Shown: positions 1 to 11,727, counted from the first letter of the stretch. The stretch: 64,000 bases of DNA from Carya illinoinensis (GCF_018687715.1 NC_056766.1:3803501-3867500); one strand, 5' to 3'. The notes: generated by a model not told the origin, from the letters alone. Translations and numbers: made by a program.

Positions 1-299
1 AAATGAACAAAGAAGATCAACTTATTTATTCACCATATATAATATAACATAATTAACATATTTACTGAAGTTTCACTAAATATATGCCAAAATAATAATT
101 AGTAATGTTCTCGATCATTTTCTACATGAAGAAGGTAAATCTGAGGCAAATTAGCCCATACTCAAACCTAGCTTTGCAGAATAAAATTAATGGAGGTAAA
201 TCTCTGTGGAGCCCAAGTCTGAAATGTTTTTTTAGTGTTTTTCTAAAATATTGTGAAGCCCAAGATTGATTTGGAAGTGGGTTTTCTTTCAAATTAAGT
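1..299. other. AT-rich spacer, nothing recognised
   Basis: AT-rich sequence without a supported reading frame, RNA gene or repeat boundary. It may belong to the same unclassified repeat as the promoter-like segment that follows, because no boundary is visible between them. Confidence 0.4.
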
Positions 300-1380
300 G
301 TGAGTTTGTGTGAAGGCAGTGGTCTCAGCCCGTGTGAAAGCCCAGCTCAAGGTGAGGAAGCCCAGCCTCTCATCTTTTGAACGGCGCCGTTTTGGTTTGG
401 AGGGTGAGAAAACCCTACTTTTGTCTCTCCTCTTTTTCTTTCCCGAGCACCGTACCGGTACCACTCCAACCATGACCTTTTCGCAGCCCATGCTGCCACC
501 ACGCAGGCACCACACGTCTGAAATGCACACTCCACTGTCCCTGTCTGGCCACCGCCCCCTTCTCTCCCAATCCGTGCCTTTCTCTCTCTGCCTCCCCGTG
601 AGCTTTTCAGTTGACGCAAACCAGCCGTCGTGCACCATGCATTGTGAAGCTTGCCCTTCTTTTCCGTCCTGCCCACCGTCCAACTCCACCAACAAAGCCG
701 TGGGTTGTGCTGTTGTGGAGGAGTTCCACGACCTATAAATAGGTCGAGCCTCTACCCGTTTGAAACCCATCCCAAGCCCTCCTCTCCATCTCAATCTCGT
801 TCTCTACCTCCCCAGATCTCACATTCCCTCTCTCTGTTTCCTTCCAGTGCAATTTAGAAAATTTTCACCTAGGGTCCCGCCGCATACCGTCGTGGTTCGC
901 CGCCCTCAGGTGTTCACCGGAGGTTGTCTGACCACCCCCCCCCCCCCGGGCTCCGCTACCACTCAGCCTCTCCCCCTCTTAGATCTCACCCTATAATCGA
1001 AACTAGATCTCTCTCTCTCTCTCTCTTAGGGTTTACGGCGCGGCCAACTATCACCAGCCACTGCAGCCCCTCCTTCCCCATCACAGTGGAGAAGAAGAAA
1101 AGAAGCAAAATTCGCCAGATTGACGAAGGAGAATGGAGATGAAGCAAAGAGGAGAACGAAAAGCAGGGAGAAAAAGGGTAGTCGGCAGAAGGGAAAGAAA
1201 AAAAATGAAGCTCTAACCCGCCCAAAACGACGCCGTTTAGAGGGGAAGAGAGGGCTGGGTTCATGGGCAACGGGTTGGGCTGGAATCCGAGTGGGCTTGG
1301 GCCCAAAAATGAAGGAAATCCAACAGCAATAAGCCCAAACCGAGATATAAGGATATAAGAAATAAAAAGACACAATAAAA
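300..1380 (+). promoter_or_regulatory. GC-rich promoter and leader-like segment
   Basis: A GC-rich island in AT-rich surroundings. A TATA box (TATAAATA, 734-741) is followed by a long pyrimidine-rich leader (about 770-1030) with a C run near 937-949 and a CT microsatellite near 1010-1027, then a purine-rich stretch (1085-1210). Two palindromic boxes flank it: ACGGCGCCGT at 381-390 and AAACGACGCCGTTT at 1225-1238. Reading frames here (for example 310-738) have biased composition and no recognisable domain. The arrangement fits a plant core promoter or the U3-R-U5 part of an unclassified LTR; no paired copy or PBS is in the window. Confidence 0.4.
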
Positions 1381-1641
1381 ATAAATAATAAGGCAATTAA
1401 AAACCACTACAATTCTATATTAATAAAATAAAATATTTAAAGCCTAACAATGAAATAATTTAAGTTAGAGAGTAATTTAAATGCAAAATAATAATTAATA
1501 GCAAGTAAGCATATAAAATAAATTTCATATTTTAAAAATATAAAATAAATCCAACGATTAACACATTAAATTTAAAATAAGAGAGCCATTAATTATAATA
1601 TAATCTTTCATTAAAAATAAAAGTAAATACGAGGTATTACA
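1381..1641. repeat. AT-rich tract with LTR-like terminus
   Basis: AT-rich sequence ending at 1641 in GAGGTATTACA. In reverse complement this reads TGTAATACC, a usual start for plant Gypsy LTRs. The composition resembles the AT-rich end of the Gypsy LTR at 13750-13954. No partner LTR or TSD was found, so a truncated LTR is only a suggestion. Confidence 0.3.
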
Positions 1642-1644
1642 ACG

Positions 1645-2169
1645 TAGGTATGGTGGTAGAGTCCCGCCGGTAATTTTCACCTATAGTCTTCAATAAATGA
1701 TTATGTTGGATTATTTTCTGAGAAAATGACGGTTTGTGATTTAATAGATACTAGCACCATTTTCTTGGAAAATGGTTGGTTTATGTTTAGGCCATTTCTG
1801 GAAAAATGACAGATATTATTCATGGCTTGTTTTAGGTTAAAAGAGATTTTTGACGTACATTGGGAAATAATCATTTTTGGAAAAAATGAGGATTTTGGGT
1901 TACATATATGTTTCGTCATATGCACACGTGATTGTTGGAGGCATTCATGTGTTTAATCTCTTGGTTTGTTTGGGTTATTACTTATTGAGATTTATAGTCT
2001 CACGGTATTCGATGCAGATAAGGACGTTGAGCCTGAGACTTGGGCTCCACCAGAGGAGTGACCTGGGGTTGCTCTGTGTATTGATATTTATTCTCCCGCT
2101 TGTTTATGTATTTTGCCCTTTGTATTATAATTTTTGGGATAACTGTATAACTCTTTTCTATACTACTTT
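1645..2169 (+). repeat. Gypsy LTR relic, left part (split by Copia-A)
   Basis: This segment ends exactly at the Copia-A insertion. Its continuation after the insertion (7889-8070) runs to a terminus reading GGGCGTCACA, a typical chromovirus-type Gypsy LTR end. It contains a short acidic exon-like tail (2018-2061) behind a GATGCAG acceptor. The 5-bp duplication ACTTT on both sides of Copia-A shows that the two halves were once contiguous. No gag or PBS adjoins, so this is a solo or truncated LTR. Confidence 0.5.
2018..2061 (+). other. Acidic terminal exon-like tail in Gypsy LTR
   Basis: Behind GATGCAG (AG at 2016-2017), a phase-1 exon-like stretch encodes DKDVEPETWAPPEE and then TGA at 2059-2061. 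The same arrangement, acceptor plus acidic tail in the same phase, occurs in the Gypsy LTRs at 12050-12108, 18154-18212 and 49694-49752. It is probably an LTR-encoded terminal exon; use as an exon is inferred, not shown. Confidence 0.4.
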
Positions 2170-3219
2170 TGTAAAGGCAAAAATTGGCTAGGATTAGATG
2201 ACTAAACGATAAAGTTTATCTTATCATTATTTGATTAAATTTGGATGAATGATAAGGTTCATCTTATCATTATTTGATTAAATTTGGATGAATGTAAAAT
2301 AAGTATTGATTTGTATCTAAACAATATTAAGTCTATCTAGAAGTCTTAGGTGTTGTTTAGATAAGTCTTTGAGGTTAAAATCGAGTTCTGGAAGATTGGT
2401 ATTTATCAAGAAGAAAGCTGAACAGAGTTTAAGTCAAAAAGAGAAGATATTATCGCGAAATGTTAGCAGTCCGTCGGAACACGTTTTCGTGTCTGTTGCT
2501 AACCCTCAGCAGAGTCCTACTACGACTAGAACTCTTTTGAATAGAGTTTAGTCAATAACAGAAGATATTATCGCGAAATGTTAGCAGTCCGTCGGAACAC
2601 GTTTTCGCGTCTGTTGCTAACCGTCAGCAGAGTCCTACTGCGACTAGAACTCTTTCCAGACTTTCTATTTAAAGGGATTTGGTTTTGTATCTTTTCAAGG
2701 ACTTCAAGCCACGAATTTTACAGAGGAGATTCTGAGTATTTAGGAGAGAAAATTCACTTGAGATTTTTCATGGGATTTTTCATATCTTCTTGAGTGTGAT
2801 CGTGCTTTGAATGTGAAGCAACATTGATTGGATTTCAGCCTCTGGAGTTCCAGAAGGGAAGTCAACATTTGAAGATCGCCAGAGGTTCTGGCAGCTACTG
2901 CGGTAGAAGACAAACGGGTCGTTTGTCTAGGCAAGTAAGAGAGTCTAATTGCAAATGTTTTGTAATTGATTATTGCTTGTAATTGTTCTTCAAATAATAA
3001 GATTGACTTTCCTGGGTTTGGCTGCCCCGTAGGGTTTTACCTTTAAAGAGTTCTTTAAAGGGTTTTCCTTCGTAACCAATCGTTGTGTTTTGCAAGTTTG
3101 ATTATTTATTTTAAAGTATTTGATTCATTTCATAATCTTGATAATTGAGATCTAACTTATTTGTTCAAGGAAATTGGTAGACAATTTCGTGGTTTTACAG
3201 GGGTACATTGGGAATTTCA
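2170..3219 (+). repeat. Copia-A 5' LTR
   Basis: A 1,050-bp LTR starting TGTAAAGGCAAAAATTGG and ending GGGAATTTCA. It pairs with 6837-7883 with substitutions and small indels (for example a 3-bp deletion near 7227), so the insertion is not very recent. A TATTTAAAG box near 2666-2674 is the likely promoter. It carries a tandem duplication of about 118 bp that Copia-B LTRs have as a single copy. Confidence 0.9.
2442..2677 (+). repeat. 118-bp tandem duplication in Copia-A LTR
   Basis: Two head-to-tail copies starting at 2442 and 2560, each running from AGAAGATATTATCGCG through the TTAGCAGTCCGTCGG segment to GACTAGAACTCTTT. It lies just upstream of the TATA-like box, as a duplicated U3 enhancer would. 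The 3' LTR carries the same duplication (about 7107-7330), so it predates the insertion. Confidence 0.8.
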
Positions 3220-3221
3220 AT

Positions 3222-3233
3222 TGGCATCAGAGC
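3222..3233 (+). other. Copia-A primer binding site
   Basis: TGGCATCAGAGC, two bases after the 5' LTR. It differs by one base from the initiator-tRNA-Met complement TGGTATCAGAGC that Copia-C, Copia-D and the Gypsy element use. Confidence 0.85.
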
Positions 3234-3274
3234 GTGGTTCACTCATTCGAGTGTGATCCGTGCCCTTGTAGATC

Positions 3275-5090
3275 ATGTCGACGTCATTACACGTTCCACC
3301 ATACTTCGATGGGGAAAACTATGCTTATTGGAAAGTTCGTATGAGGGCTTTTCTCAAGTCTTTAGATGAACGTGTATGGCATTTGGTTGAACGAGGATGG
3401 ACTAAACCCGAGACATCTATAGATGCTTGGACAAAAGATGAAATTAGCAATTGCAATTTGAATAGCAAAGGACTTAACGCTATTTTCATGGCGGTATCCT
3501 CCGAAGAATTCAAAAGAATCTCCATGTGTGAGATTGCTAAAGAATCTTGGGATATTTTAGAGGTTACACATGAAGGCACAAGAATAGTAAAAAATTCGAA
3601 ATTGCAAATGCTAACCTCAAAATTTGAAGAGATTAAAATGTTGGAAGACGAAAATTTTAATGATTTTTATGCTAAACTGAATGATATTGTGAATTCCAGG
3701 TTTAATCTCGGCGAGAAGGTGGAGGATTCAAGGATCGTGAGGAAGATTCTAAGGTCTTTACCTGAAAGATTTCGACCCAAAGTTACCGCTATTGAAGAAA
3801 GTAAAGATCTTGATGCAATAAGGGTAGAAGAATTGGTAGGTTCTTTACAAACATATGAATCTTCACTTCCTCAAGCAAGAAAAGGTAAGTCTATTGCCTT
3901 AAAAACTATAGAAGAAAATCAAGATGATTTTTCTGATGAAGAAAATCTTAACAATGAGGATATAGATCTTATAGTAAGAAAATTCAGAAAATTCATGTTT
4001 AGTAAAAAGTATAGTGAAAAGAAAAAAAGAGGTAGAGAATTTTCTGCAAAGAAAAATTATTTTGAAAAATGGAATAAAGAAAAATCTGATAAAGTAAAGT
4101 GTCATGAATGTTCTGGTTATGGTCATATAAGAATTGAATGTCCAAATTTCAAGAAAAATAAAGGAAAAGCATTGAATGTCACACTTAGTGATAGTTCAGA
4201 ATCTGAAATTTCAAGTTCATCATCTGATTATGACAATACTTTTGTGGCTTTTTCTACTGTTTTTAATGATTTTTCTGATATTGAGCTAACAAAATCTGAA
4301 AATGATGATGGCAATAGTGATTCGGAGGTTGCTCTAGTTGTGGAGGATCATGAGTTGAGTTTACAAGAAGCTTACAATGATGTGTGTGAAGAAGTGATCA
4401 AATTAAAGAAACTCAACAAGAAGCTGTACAAGAAATTCACTAATATGGAGAGTGAGAAAAATAACTTGTTTGAGGCATTCAAAATTTCTGATATTGAAAT
4501 AGCAAGATTAAGGAATCAAAAAAATTGCATTAGAAAAAGAGTTGGAAAAGGTTCAAGAAAAAACAGCAACACAAAAATTAGAAGAGATGTTGAGTATTCA
4601 AAAATCTAGTTGTGATCGCACGGGTTTGGGGTATATGACTTCCCAAGGTATGGAACTTAAAGACTCATCATCCGCTGCCACCTCATCAAAAGATATCATT
4701 TTTGTTAAAGGAAGTCAAGATGAGGAAACTCCAAAGAAGGCCGTGTCTACAACTCATGTTCCAAGAGCCTCACATGATAGATCAATGACAAAGAAACCCA
4801 ACCAAGGTAAGTCCAAAGGTAAGTTTATTCCTACTTGTCATTATTGTGGTGTTATTGGTCATATAAGGCCAAATTGCTTTAACTTGAATAAAGTGAAGAA
4901 AAATAGATGTGAAAGAAATCCAAAAAGGAAAGGAAATAGTCTAGAGAATCAAATTTGTGATATGAGTCAACAAATCAATTTTTTAAATCTCAAAATTGGT
5001 GAAATAGCAGATTTTTGCTTTCAAAATAAAGAAAAGATCATACAAAGTGATGTTGATAAAAAGAATAGGCCAAAATTTAAAGCAAAATGA
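3275..5090 (+). pseudogene. Copia-A gag, frameshifted
   Basis: A Copia Gag of the UBN2 family, the structural protein that packages element RNA. The first frame runs 3275-4609 (444 aa): an N-terminal FDGxNYxxWKxRM motif, the helical UBN2 region (about residues 60-200), and a CCHC knuckle CHECSGYGHIRIEC near residue 276. A 7-A run at 4518-4524, one base longer than in Copia-B, throws the frame. The rest continues in another frame (about 4526-5090) with a second knuckle, CHYCGVIGHIRPNC, and stops at RPKFKAK, the point where SIRE-like proteins normally enter protease. The ATG follows the PBS by about 40 bp. The family assignment is firm; the break is read directly from the sequence. Confidence 0.88.
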
Positions 5091-6836
5091 GTGGTCAAAG
5101 AGGATGTCATGTCACATTAATGGATAGGATTACTTGCATGTTCTTGCATCCGTTATATTATTGCATTAGCCTAGGACATGCATTTTATTTTTCTGTTTTG
5201 TTTTATGTTTTTGTTTTTCAGTTTTAAATAAGAAAAATATAATATAAAAAAAAATTCTGGTTTGGTTCAAAACTTTTCTTTAAGGAAAGTGCATGCTTGA
5301 TATGTCAAAGTTTGAGCATTTGTGTTCTCACTTAATAAATTCCTGAACCTATGCATCTCTCTACTTTGTGCAATTCACTTTGTGCATACTAACCCTATGG
5401 ATTATCTTGGCAAAGTTCATTTTTAATGCACTGTGAGGAACCTATATGTAAGCATCCTATAATTAATATGTTTCTTTTTTAGATGCTCATCAAAAGGGGA
5501 GTTCATGCCTTGAATTGACTAATACTAGTTGAATCTAGTACATATATAAAGAGCTCTCTTCTTGCCAAACACAAAGAGTGATCCATATAGAAAAATTCAG
5601 TGTTAATTCATTGCGGAAAAAGACAAACACCCTACACGGATCTACCACCTTGAGTTCTTACAGAAAAAATCGTTGCTCTAATCATTATGGAAAAAGATGA
5701 GCAGCCAACATGAACAAAGGGGGTGTACAAACTAGTGTTTGGAGGAGATGCTCATGTATCTAGGCCCTAGCATAAAGTTTGACTTTTAAGGTCAAGTAAC
5801 AAACTCTTGAGAGCATCTATCAAAAGTAATCTTTCTTTGAACAAAGGTCTCAAAGATATATTAAAAAAGAAAAAGGGGAAGCAAAACGGAAAAAAAAAAA
5901 AAAAAAAAAAAAAAAAGAGTTCATAACATGCCATGATATAAGTATACTCACTCACACACTCACATGAACTTTGACATTGATGATCTTATGAGGAGTGAAC
6001 ATCCATAGTGATTGTTGCAAATAAAAGGGTGTACTTTATTGAATTTGTTTTATGAGTTACACTATGTTTGAATTAAGATGCATTTAAGCATGTTACTTGC
6101 CCTTTTGTTGTTTTTTATAAAAAAAAAAAATTATAAAAAAATTCAATGGTTTTTTTTGTTATATCTACTCTATGCATGTATTGAAGACGGTTTTTGAATG
6201 GGTCTTTAGCCTTTGTCATTCGGTTTTCATGGAATGCCCACCAAGTGTTTGTTTTTTTGTCTCAATCATTTGCTCATTGTTTAAACATACATTCATGCTC
6301 ATACATCATGTGCATTTAATCCATGAAAAATTGAGACACATGTGAGTTGTTCATCATGTCTTTCTTAGTATCTTCATATTGGCTCACATAAGTGATATTT
6401 ATTCTATTTTGTGTCTTGTCAGATTAGTGACAAAAAGGGGGAGAAAAACAAATTAGAATATCTTGATATTATGAAGTTTAGTGGGAGTTTAATGAATTTG
6501 CTGAAAATAAAAAAGGGGAGCAGCAGAATATTGAGGGGGAGAACTAAGTATTGAACATTGTTATTGATGATGACTAGAACACTTTCTTTTTGTCGGTTTA
6601 CATTACATCTAACCTTTGATTATTATTGGGACTAGTTTCAAGGAATGTTCTATGTCATTTCTTATCATAATTGTATTAAGATATTTTTCACGAGATCTTG
6701 GTCTGCTGGTTGTTTTTGTCTTAGGTACACACTACATTCATCAAGTTGGTTTTGTGATCGATCCACCAAAGGGAAGATTGTATATGCAAGACATTCATCA
6801 AGTTGGTTTTGTCACCAATCCGCCAAAGGGGGAGAT
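5091..6836 (+). other. Copia-A 3' noncoding region with polypurine tracts
   Basis: 1.7 kb without a coding frame; pol and any envelope-like gene are missing. It contains A and T homopolymers (near 5889-5915 and 6118-6130) and repeated purine tracts (AAAAAGGGGGAG near 6432-6443, GAGGGGGAG near 6534-6542). The functional PPT is AAAGGGGGAGAT at 6825-6836, directly before the 3' LTR. Two AAG-ACATTCATCAAGTTGGTTTTGT-like segments (near 6730 and 6789) form a short direct repeat next to the PPT. Confidence 0.7.
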
Positions 6837-7883
6837 TGTAAAGGCAAAAATTGGCTAGGATTAGATGACTAAATGATAAGATTTATTTTATCATTATTTG
6901 ATTAAATTTGGATGAATGATAAGGTTCATCTTATCATTATTTGATTAAATTTAGATGAATGTAAAATAAGTATTGATTTGTATCTAAACAATATTGAGTC
7001 TATCTAGAAGTCTTAGGTGTTGTTTAGATAAGTCTTTGAGGTTAAAATCGAGTTCTGGAAGATTGGTATTTATCAAGAAGAAAGCTGAACAGAGATTAAG
7101 TCAAAAAGAGAAGATATTATCGCGAAATGTTAGCAGTCCGTCGGAACACGTTTTCGTGTCTGTTGCTAACCGTCAGCAGAGTCCTACTACGACTAGAACT
7201 CTTTTGAACAGAGTTTAGTCAATAACAGATATTATCGCGAAATGTTAGCAGTCCGTCGGAACACGTTTTCGCATCTGTTGCTAACCGTCATCAGAGTCCT
7301 ACTGCGACTAGAACTCTTTCCAGACTTTCTATTTAAAGGGATTCGGTTTTGTATCTTTTCAAGGACTTCAAGCCACGAATTTTACAGAGGAGATTCTGAG
7401 TATTTAGGAGAGAAAATTCACTTGAGAATTTTCATGGGATTTTTCATATCTTCTTGAGTGTGATCGTGCTTTGAATGTGAAGCAACATTGATTGGATTTC
7501 AGCCTCTGGAGTTCCAGAAGGGAAGTCAACATTTGAAGATCGCCAGAGGTTCTGGCTGCTACTGCGGTAGAAGACAAACGGGTCGTTTGTCTAGGCAAGT
7601 AAGAGAGTCGAATTGCAAAGGTTTTGTAATTGATTATTGCTTGTAATTGTTCTTCAAATAATAAGATTGACTTTCCTGGGTTTGGCTGCCCCGTAGGGTT
7701 TTACCTTTAAAGAGTTCTTTAAAGGGTTTCCCTTCGTAACCAATCGTTGTGTTTTGCAAGTTTGATTATTTATTTTAAAGTATTTGATTCATTTCATAAT
7801 CTTGATAATTGAGATCTAACTTATTTGTTCAAGGAAATTGGTAGACAATTTCGTGGTTTTACAGGGGTACATTGGGAATTTCA
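6837..7883 (+). repeat. Copia-A 3' LTR
   Basis: A 1,047-bp partner of 2170-3219 with the same TG...CA ends, the same internal duplication and the target duplication ACTTT at 7884-7888. Confidence 0.9.
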
Positions 7884-7888
7884 ACTTT

Positions 7889-8070
7889 TATTTTGATAAA
7901 CTTGTATTTAAAATTCTGGTACTTAATTGATTTATTTAATTTATCCACTGCATTTTTGTTGTACAATTTCTGCATGTACGTACTTGACACTTATCATTGA
8001 GAACCCGTGTTATTATCATCCCCGACTTCACGATTCCTGCATTTCCGTACGTGAAAGTCAGGGCGTCACA
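7889..8070 (+). repeat. Gypsy LTR relic, right part
   Basis: This continues the LTR interrupted at 2169 and ends at 8070 in GGGCGTCACA. The final CGTCACA mirrors the TGTGACG start of the Gypsy LTR family at 11795. Confidence 0.5.
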
Positions 8071-8450
8071 ATATTTACATTAGAATATAATTTATGACTG
8101 ACAAAGTAAAATTAAGACTCTTGCAACAGTAATTTAAGTAAATTAATAGCTCAATCATGGAATGACCACTCGTACTCTTTCTTTTCTTCTCTTTTTTCAT
8201 CTGTCTAGTCTCCCACTAGAGCTAGTATGGTTTTTAAGATTTCTAAAATATTTATCGAAAATTTAAGAGTTCAAAAATGTAGATGTAATTAGTCATGAGC
8301 CAATGATCCGACTAGAAATTAAAATGATAAAATCTTTTATCAATGACTAAAAATCTCTCTTCATGCAGGCCGTGTCTACCTAACTAGCTAACTGTTTTGG
8401 AAAATTTTGTTTAATTGGATTAGGGGACACTTTTGCCGTCTAAAAACCTT
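8071..8450. other. AT-rich spacer, nothing recognised
   Basis: No coding frame, repeat boundary or RNA gene is visible between the Gypsy LTR end and the CACTA terminus. Confidence 0.5.
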
Positions 8451-8826
8451 CACTACAAGAGATATGATTTTTTGAGACAAAAAATTTTGTCTCAAAAAAT
8501 GAAAATTTCGTCCCTAAAAGTTTTGGGAGATGAAAAAATTTCGTCTCTATTTTGTCTCAAAAAGGCTGTCTCTATTTTGATTTTCATCTCCGAAAAGTAT
8601 TTTTAGGGACGAAATTGGGCGAACCGGTCGAAACCGTTCGAACGGGAAATTTTTTCTGAGACAAAAAAATGTCATCTCAGAATCAAGTTCGAACGAAAAT
8701 ATTTTTGTTCGAACAACATGAAATGTTAATTCGAACCAAAAACCATATCTGACCAAGTCCGTTCGAACAAAAAAGTTTGTAAGCGACTTTAGTTCGAAGA
8801 AAAATATTAATTGTTCGAACAAATAA
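8451..8826. repeat. CACTA left terminus, stem-loop and subterminal TTCGAA repeats
   Basis: The CACTACAAGAGAT terminus is followed at about 8470-8501 by a perfect inverted repeat (arms TTTTTTGAGACAAAA, 2-base centre). About seven TTCGAA-type motifs, mostly GTTCGAAC, lie between 8635 and 8820. The series resumes beyond the solo LTR at 10060-10245. Confidence 0.8.
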
Positions 8827-8831
8827 TCTAT

Positions 8832-10043
8832 TGATGACTTGCAAAATTTCATATTGCAGAATTCACAAGTTCGCTCGAGCGGAGTCTTTTGGCCGCTCGA
8901 GCGAATTCAGGCAGATTCAAACGCTCGACTTCCGCTCAATAGGACACTCAAGCGAAATCAGGCAGAGTCGAACGCTCGACGCGCGCTCGACACCCCGCTC
9001 GAGCGAACATCGTATTTTGACAGAATTAGGGTCTTCTGCCGTGAGACCATATAAAAGCAATTTTTCACTCTAGAGCCGCGAGTTTTGACTGGAGAACACT
9101 TCTTGGGACAGAAAAACATAGCTAGAGGGATTCAAATCATTTGTTTTGGAGACGGAATTCCAATTTATTGCAAGTACGTTGGAATCATACACGATCACGG
9201 ACGGGAGAAAAGCGTTGAATCGTTCCCTTGAGCTTTTGACGACGAGTTGCGGCAGCAAGGAGGATTTTTCAGTGTTTATTTTCTTCCAATCTTCTCAGAA
9301 CAATTATGGTGAATTCGTTTATGTTGAATTCCATTTCTAGCATGAGCTAAATTTTCTTCATTCTAGGAAAACGATGTAACCTATTTCCGAACTATGCTTG
9401 ATTGTCTATGCTAATTTAATGCAATTCTCTCTTTGTTTATCTGATTTATTCTGAGTTTATTGCTTCTAATTAACTGGCCATTGATTAGATGATAAGTAAT
9501 CTTGTGATTTGCTATCGAAAGAGGGAATCATAGGGTAGATCTTGAATATTTCAGCATAGGTAAGTATAGAGATCGAAAGACTTGTATGAACCTATGTAGT
9601 AATTAAATCATTGATCTTATTGCTTTCTTGGTTATTTAATTTGCATACTCTTGTGTGAATTGATAAACTAGAATCACTTCTAATTGACTATCGAAAGAGG
9701 CTTTTGGATGAATTAGAGATTTGCTAATAGATAAAAGAGAATTGAATTAAGTTAGCTGGATGAGAAAAGCATAGTGAAAAAGTAGGTGAAATCGATTTCC
9801 TAGAAGTTTTCTTCCCAATAATTTGATCTTCGAACATCAGTTTTATTTCCTTTGCATATTTCTTTGAGTTGATCTAGTTTTAATTGCAACTACAAAAATC
9901 TTAGTGATTCCTCTAGATAAAATCAAGTTTAGTATAATTTTGGTATTTGGCAAACGTAAGGTACCAATCCCTGAGGACGATACTCTTCTTATTACTTTAC
10001 TATAAAACTACGATACTGTGCACTTGCAGTTTTGCACCGGTCA
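8832..10043 (+). mobile_element. Solo LTR, Ogre/Athila-like Gypsy
   Basis: A 1,212-bp TG...CA unit flanked by a perfect TSD TCTAT (8827-8831 and 10044-10048) with no interior: a solo LTR formed by LTR-LTR recombination. Its 3' end reads CCTGAGGACGATACTC...GTGCACTTGCAGT, wording typical of Tat/Athila-group LTR ends. A TATA box (TATAAAAG, 9050-9057) lies just downstream of a CTCGAG-rich repeat block (8870-9006). The small frames at 8831-9340 fall within the U3/leader and are not genes. Confidence 0.8.
8870..9006 (+). repeat. CTCGAG-rich minisatellite upstream of solo-LTR TATA box
   Basis: Degenerate units built from CGCTCGAGCG and (A/T)TCAGGCAGA(T/G)TC(G/A)AACGCTCGAC. Read on the opposite strand these match the 51-bp units in the Copia-C LTR (CTGCCTGAGTTCGCTCGAGC). 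The block ends about 45 bp before the TATA box. Confidence 0.8.
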
Positions 10044-10048
10044 TCTAT

Positions 10049-10384
10049 TTACAGAAATTTTCTGTTCGAACGGACTTTTAGAAATGAATTTATTCGAATG
10101 AGTATTTAGTTGTTCGAACGAATGCATGGATTGTATTTCCCGGTAAGTTTGAATGTGTATATTTTTGTTCGAATGAGAATTTTTTGGTTCGAATGGATAT
10201 GTTTTTGTTCGAATGTATGCATAAATGGTAATTTACCATTCGAACGGCATTGATGAAACAAAATGAAATTGATACTAATACAAATTGTAATCTATATACA
10301 TCAAATTGTAATCTATATACATCAATTGTTCAAATGTTTACAAACATCATAAATATTAAAGACAATTAAAAAAAATCAAATAAA
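10049..10384. repeat. CACTA subterminal TTCGAA cluster, continued
   Basis: Seven TTCGAA-type motifs (GTTCGAACGG, ATTCGAATG and similar) between 10060 and 10245, then a short AT-rich 3' flank of the transposase gene with a direct repeat ATTGTAATCTATATACATCA (near 10285 and 10305). Confidence 0.7.
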
Positions 10385-11727
10385 TTATGATTGTGGTGGT
10401 AGTGGTGGTATAGGGTTTTGGGACATCATTAATTGAAATTGTTCAAACATTTTTTGGTTATTTAATTGTAGCCTTTCTTCTAATCTTGCCTCTAAATCTG
10501 CTGCTTGATCTAATCGGGTCAGCAACTCTTTTTCCTTCGATCTCAATCGTTCTATCTCAAGTGCAGCTTCCTCTAATTTTTTAGTCTTGTCGTCATTCGA
10601 TCTGGCTTTAGAAGATGATGAAGATGTTGAGGATGGCTTCACGCAACGTCCTAAGCCCCTCAAATATCCAGAACGTGATCCAAGAACTTGAGAAAAGATT
10701 TGAGCATCGTTGACAGATGATTCATCAGATGGATCCGCAACAGTATCTTTAAGAGATATCATCTTGTCCTGGAAAAAGAAAAACATTAAAATTAGTATAT
10801 GTAACAAAAATATATTTAGACAATGAAATTAAATAAACTTAAACTTACATAATTTGCCTCTGCCTCAGGATTGCTCCAAACACCATCACGATTTTTATGT
10901 GCTTTAGCATACAATTGGATCAGATCATAATCAGTAAGATTTTCTTCTTGCTGCAAAATGAAAATTAATATCATAATTTATACGAAAAAAGTGTATATAT
11001 TAAGATTTAATGGAGACAATAAGAACAAACCATTTTTTTTTCCAAGCGATGAAAAGATCGAGAACCCGCATGATGGTGTATCGTTAAATTTGATCTATTT
11101 GCTTTGTTCACTGTACTCCGTTTCTAAAAAAAAGTATTATAATTTTTATTTAATACATCTATTATATATTATTAAAAAAAAAGATAGTAGCGAAATTACC
11201 TGATAAGCAGGATCTTCAAACAGATCACAAACTTTCTCCCATTCGTTTGGTGGCATTGCTTGGAATGGATTTTGACGCGCCTCTATCGTAGTACTGAACT
11301 TCTGATAGTGTGCATGGCATCAACCTTTGTACCTCCGGAATGCATTCGACATGAGTTCTTCAATAGTTAGTCGATCCTCCCGCCGACCAAAATTTAGTTC
11401 AAACTCGTCCTTCAAAGAATTATAAACAATTAGTATAATTTCAAACATTCGCATTTAAATAAAAATGTTATACAAAGTAACTTATTACCAGACAACGATT
11501 TTTTATGTGGTCTTTCACATCTTGGGAAACTTTAGCCCAGGAGGATGTAGCTATCGGTGCATACGTGCGAGTAAGTGTACCGACATAAGAAGCAAGCCAA
11601 GCTGCCGAATCCCCAGAGCCACCGGTGTGATCATTAGATATATCAACTTTAATTTTACCCACTTTCCTTACTTTTTCTATGCAGACACCCCTCGTAATGC
11701 CTCTAACTCGGCGCTGGTTTACAACAG
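10385..11727 (-). pseudogene. CACTA Transposase_24 (TNPA-like), exons 2-6
   Basis: A plant Ptta/EnSpm transposase, the element's DNA-binding accessory protein. Minus-strand exons with GT-AG borders: 11489-11727, 11200-11409, 11031-11123, 10849-10950, 10385-10768; exon 1 lies beyond the Gypsy insertion (20022-20130). The six exons total 1,137 bp and stay in frame throughout. Family landmarks in order: WAKVSQDVKDHIKNR; AMPPNEWEKVCDLFED; NKANRSNLTIHHHAGSRSF; AYAKAHKNRDGVW-like segment; DDAQIFSQVLGSRSGYLRGLG-like segment with a C-terminal coiled coil. One in-frame TGA (11320-11322) replaces the Trp in the YKGxCHAHY segment. Apart from that stop and the 8.2-kb intron insertion the gene is intact, so it decayed recently. 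Confidence 0.87.

Larger units (their letters stand above)
2170..7883 (+). mobile_element. Copia-A, gag-only SIRE-like LTR retrotransposon
   Basis: A complete insertion: LTRs 2170-3219 and 6837-7883, both TG...CA; TSD ACTTT at 2165-2169 and 7884-7888; PBS at 3222-3233; polypurine tract at 6825-6836. The interior holds only a gag (3275-5090) with two CCHC knuckles. Protease, integrase, RT and RNase H are absent. The long 3' noncoding region with several AAAGGGGGAG-type purine tracts is SIRE-like. The architecture matches the non-autonomous TR-GAG class, which must borrow pol in trans. The gag is frameshifted, so this copy cannot supply Gag. Confidence 0.9.

Noticed and set aside
294..857. Overlapping 68-166-aa frames on both strands near the window start
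   Set aside because: Promoter-like composition, no recognisable domain and no codon-level support.
8831..9073. Small frames over the solo-LTR CTCGAG block
   Set aside because: They lie upstream of the TATA box within the repeat and match no protein.
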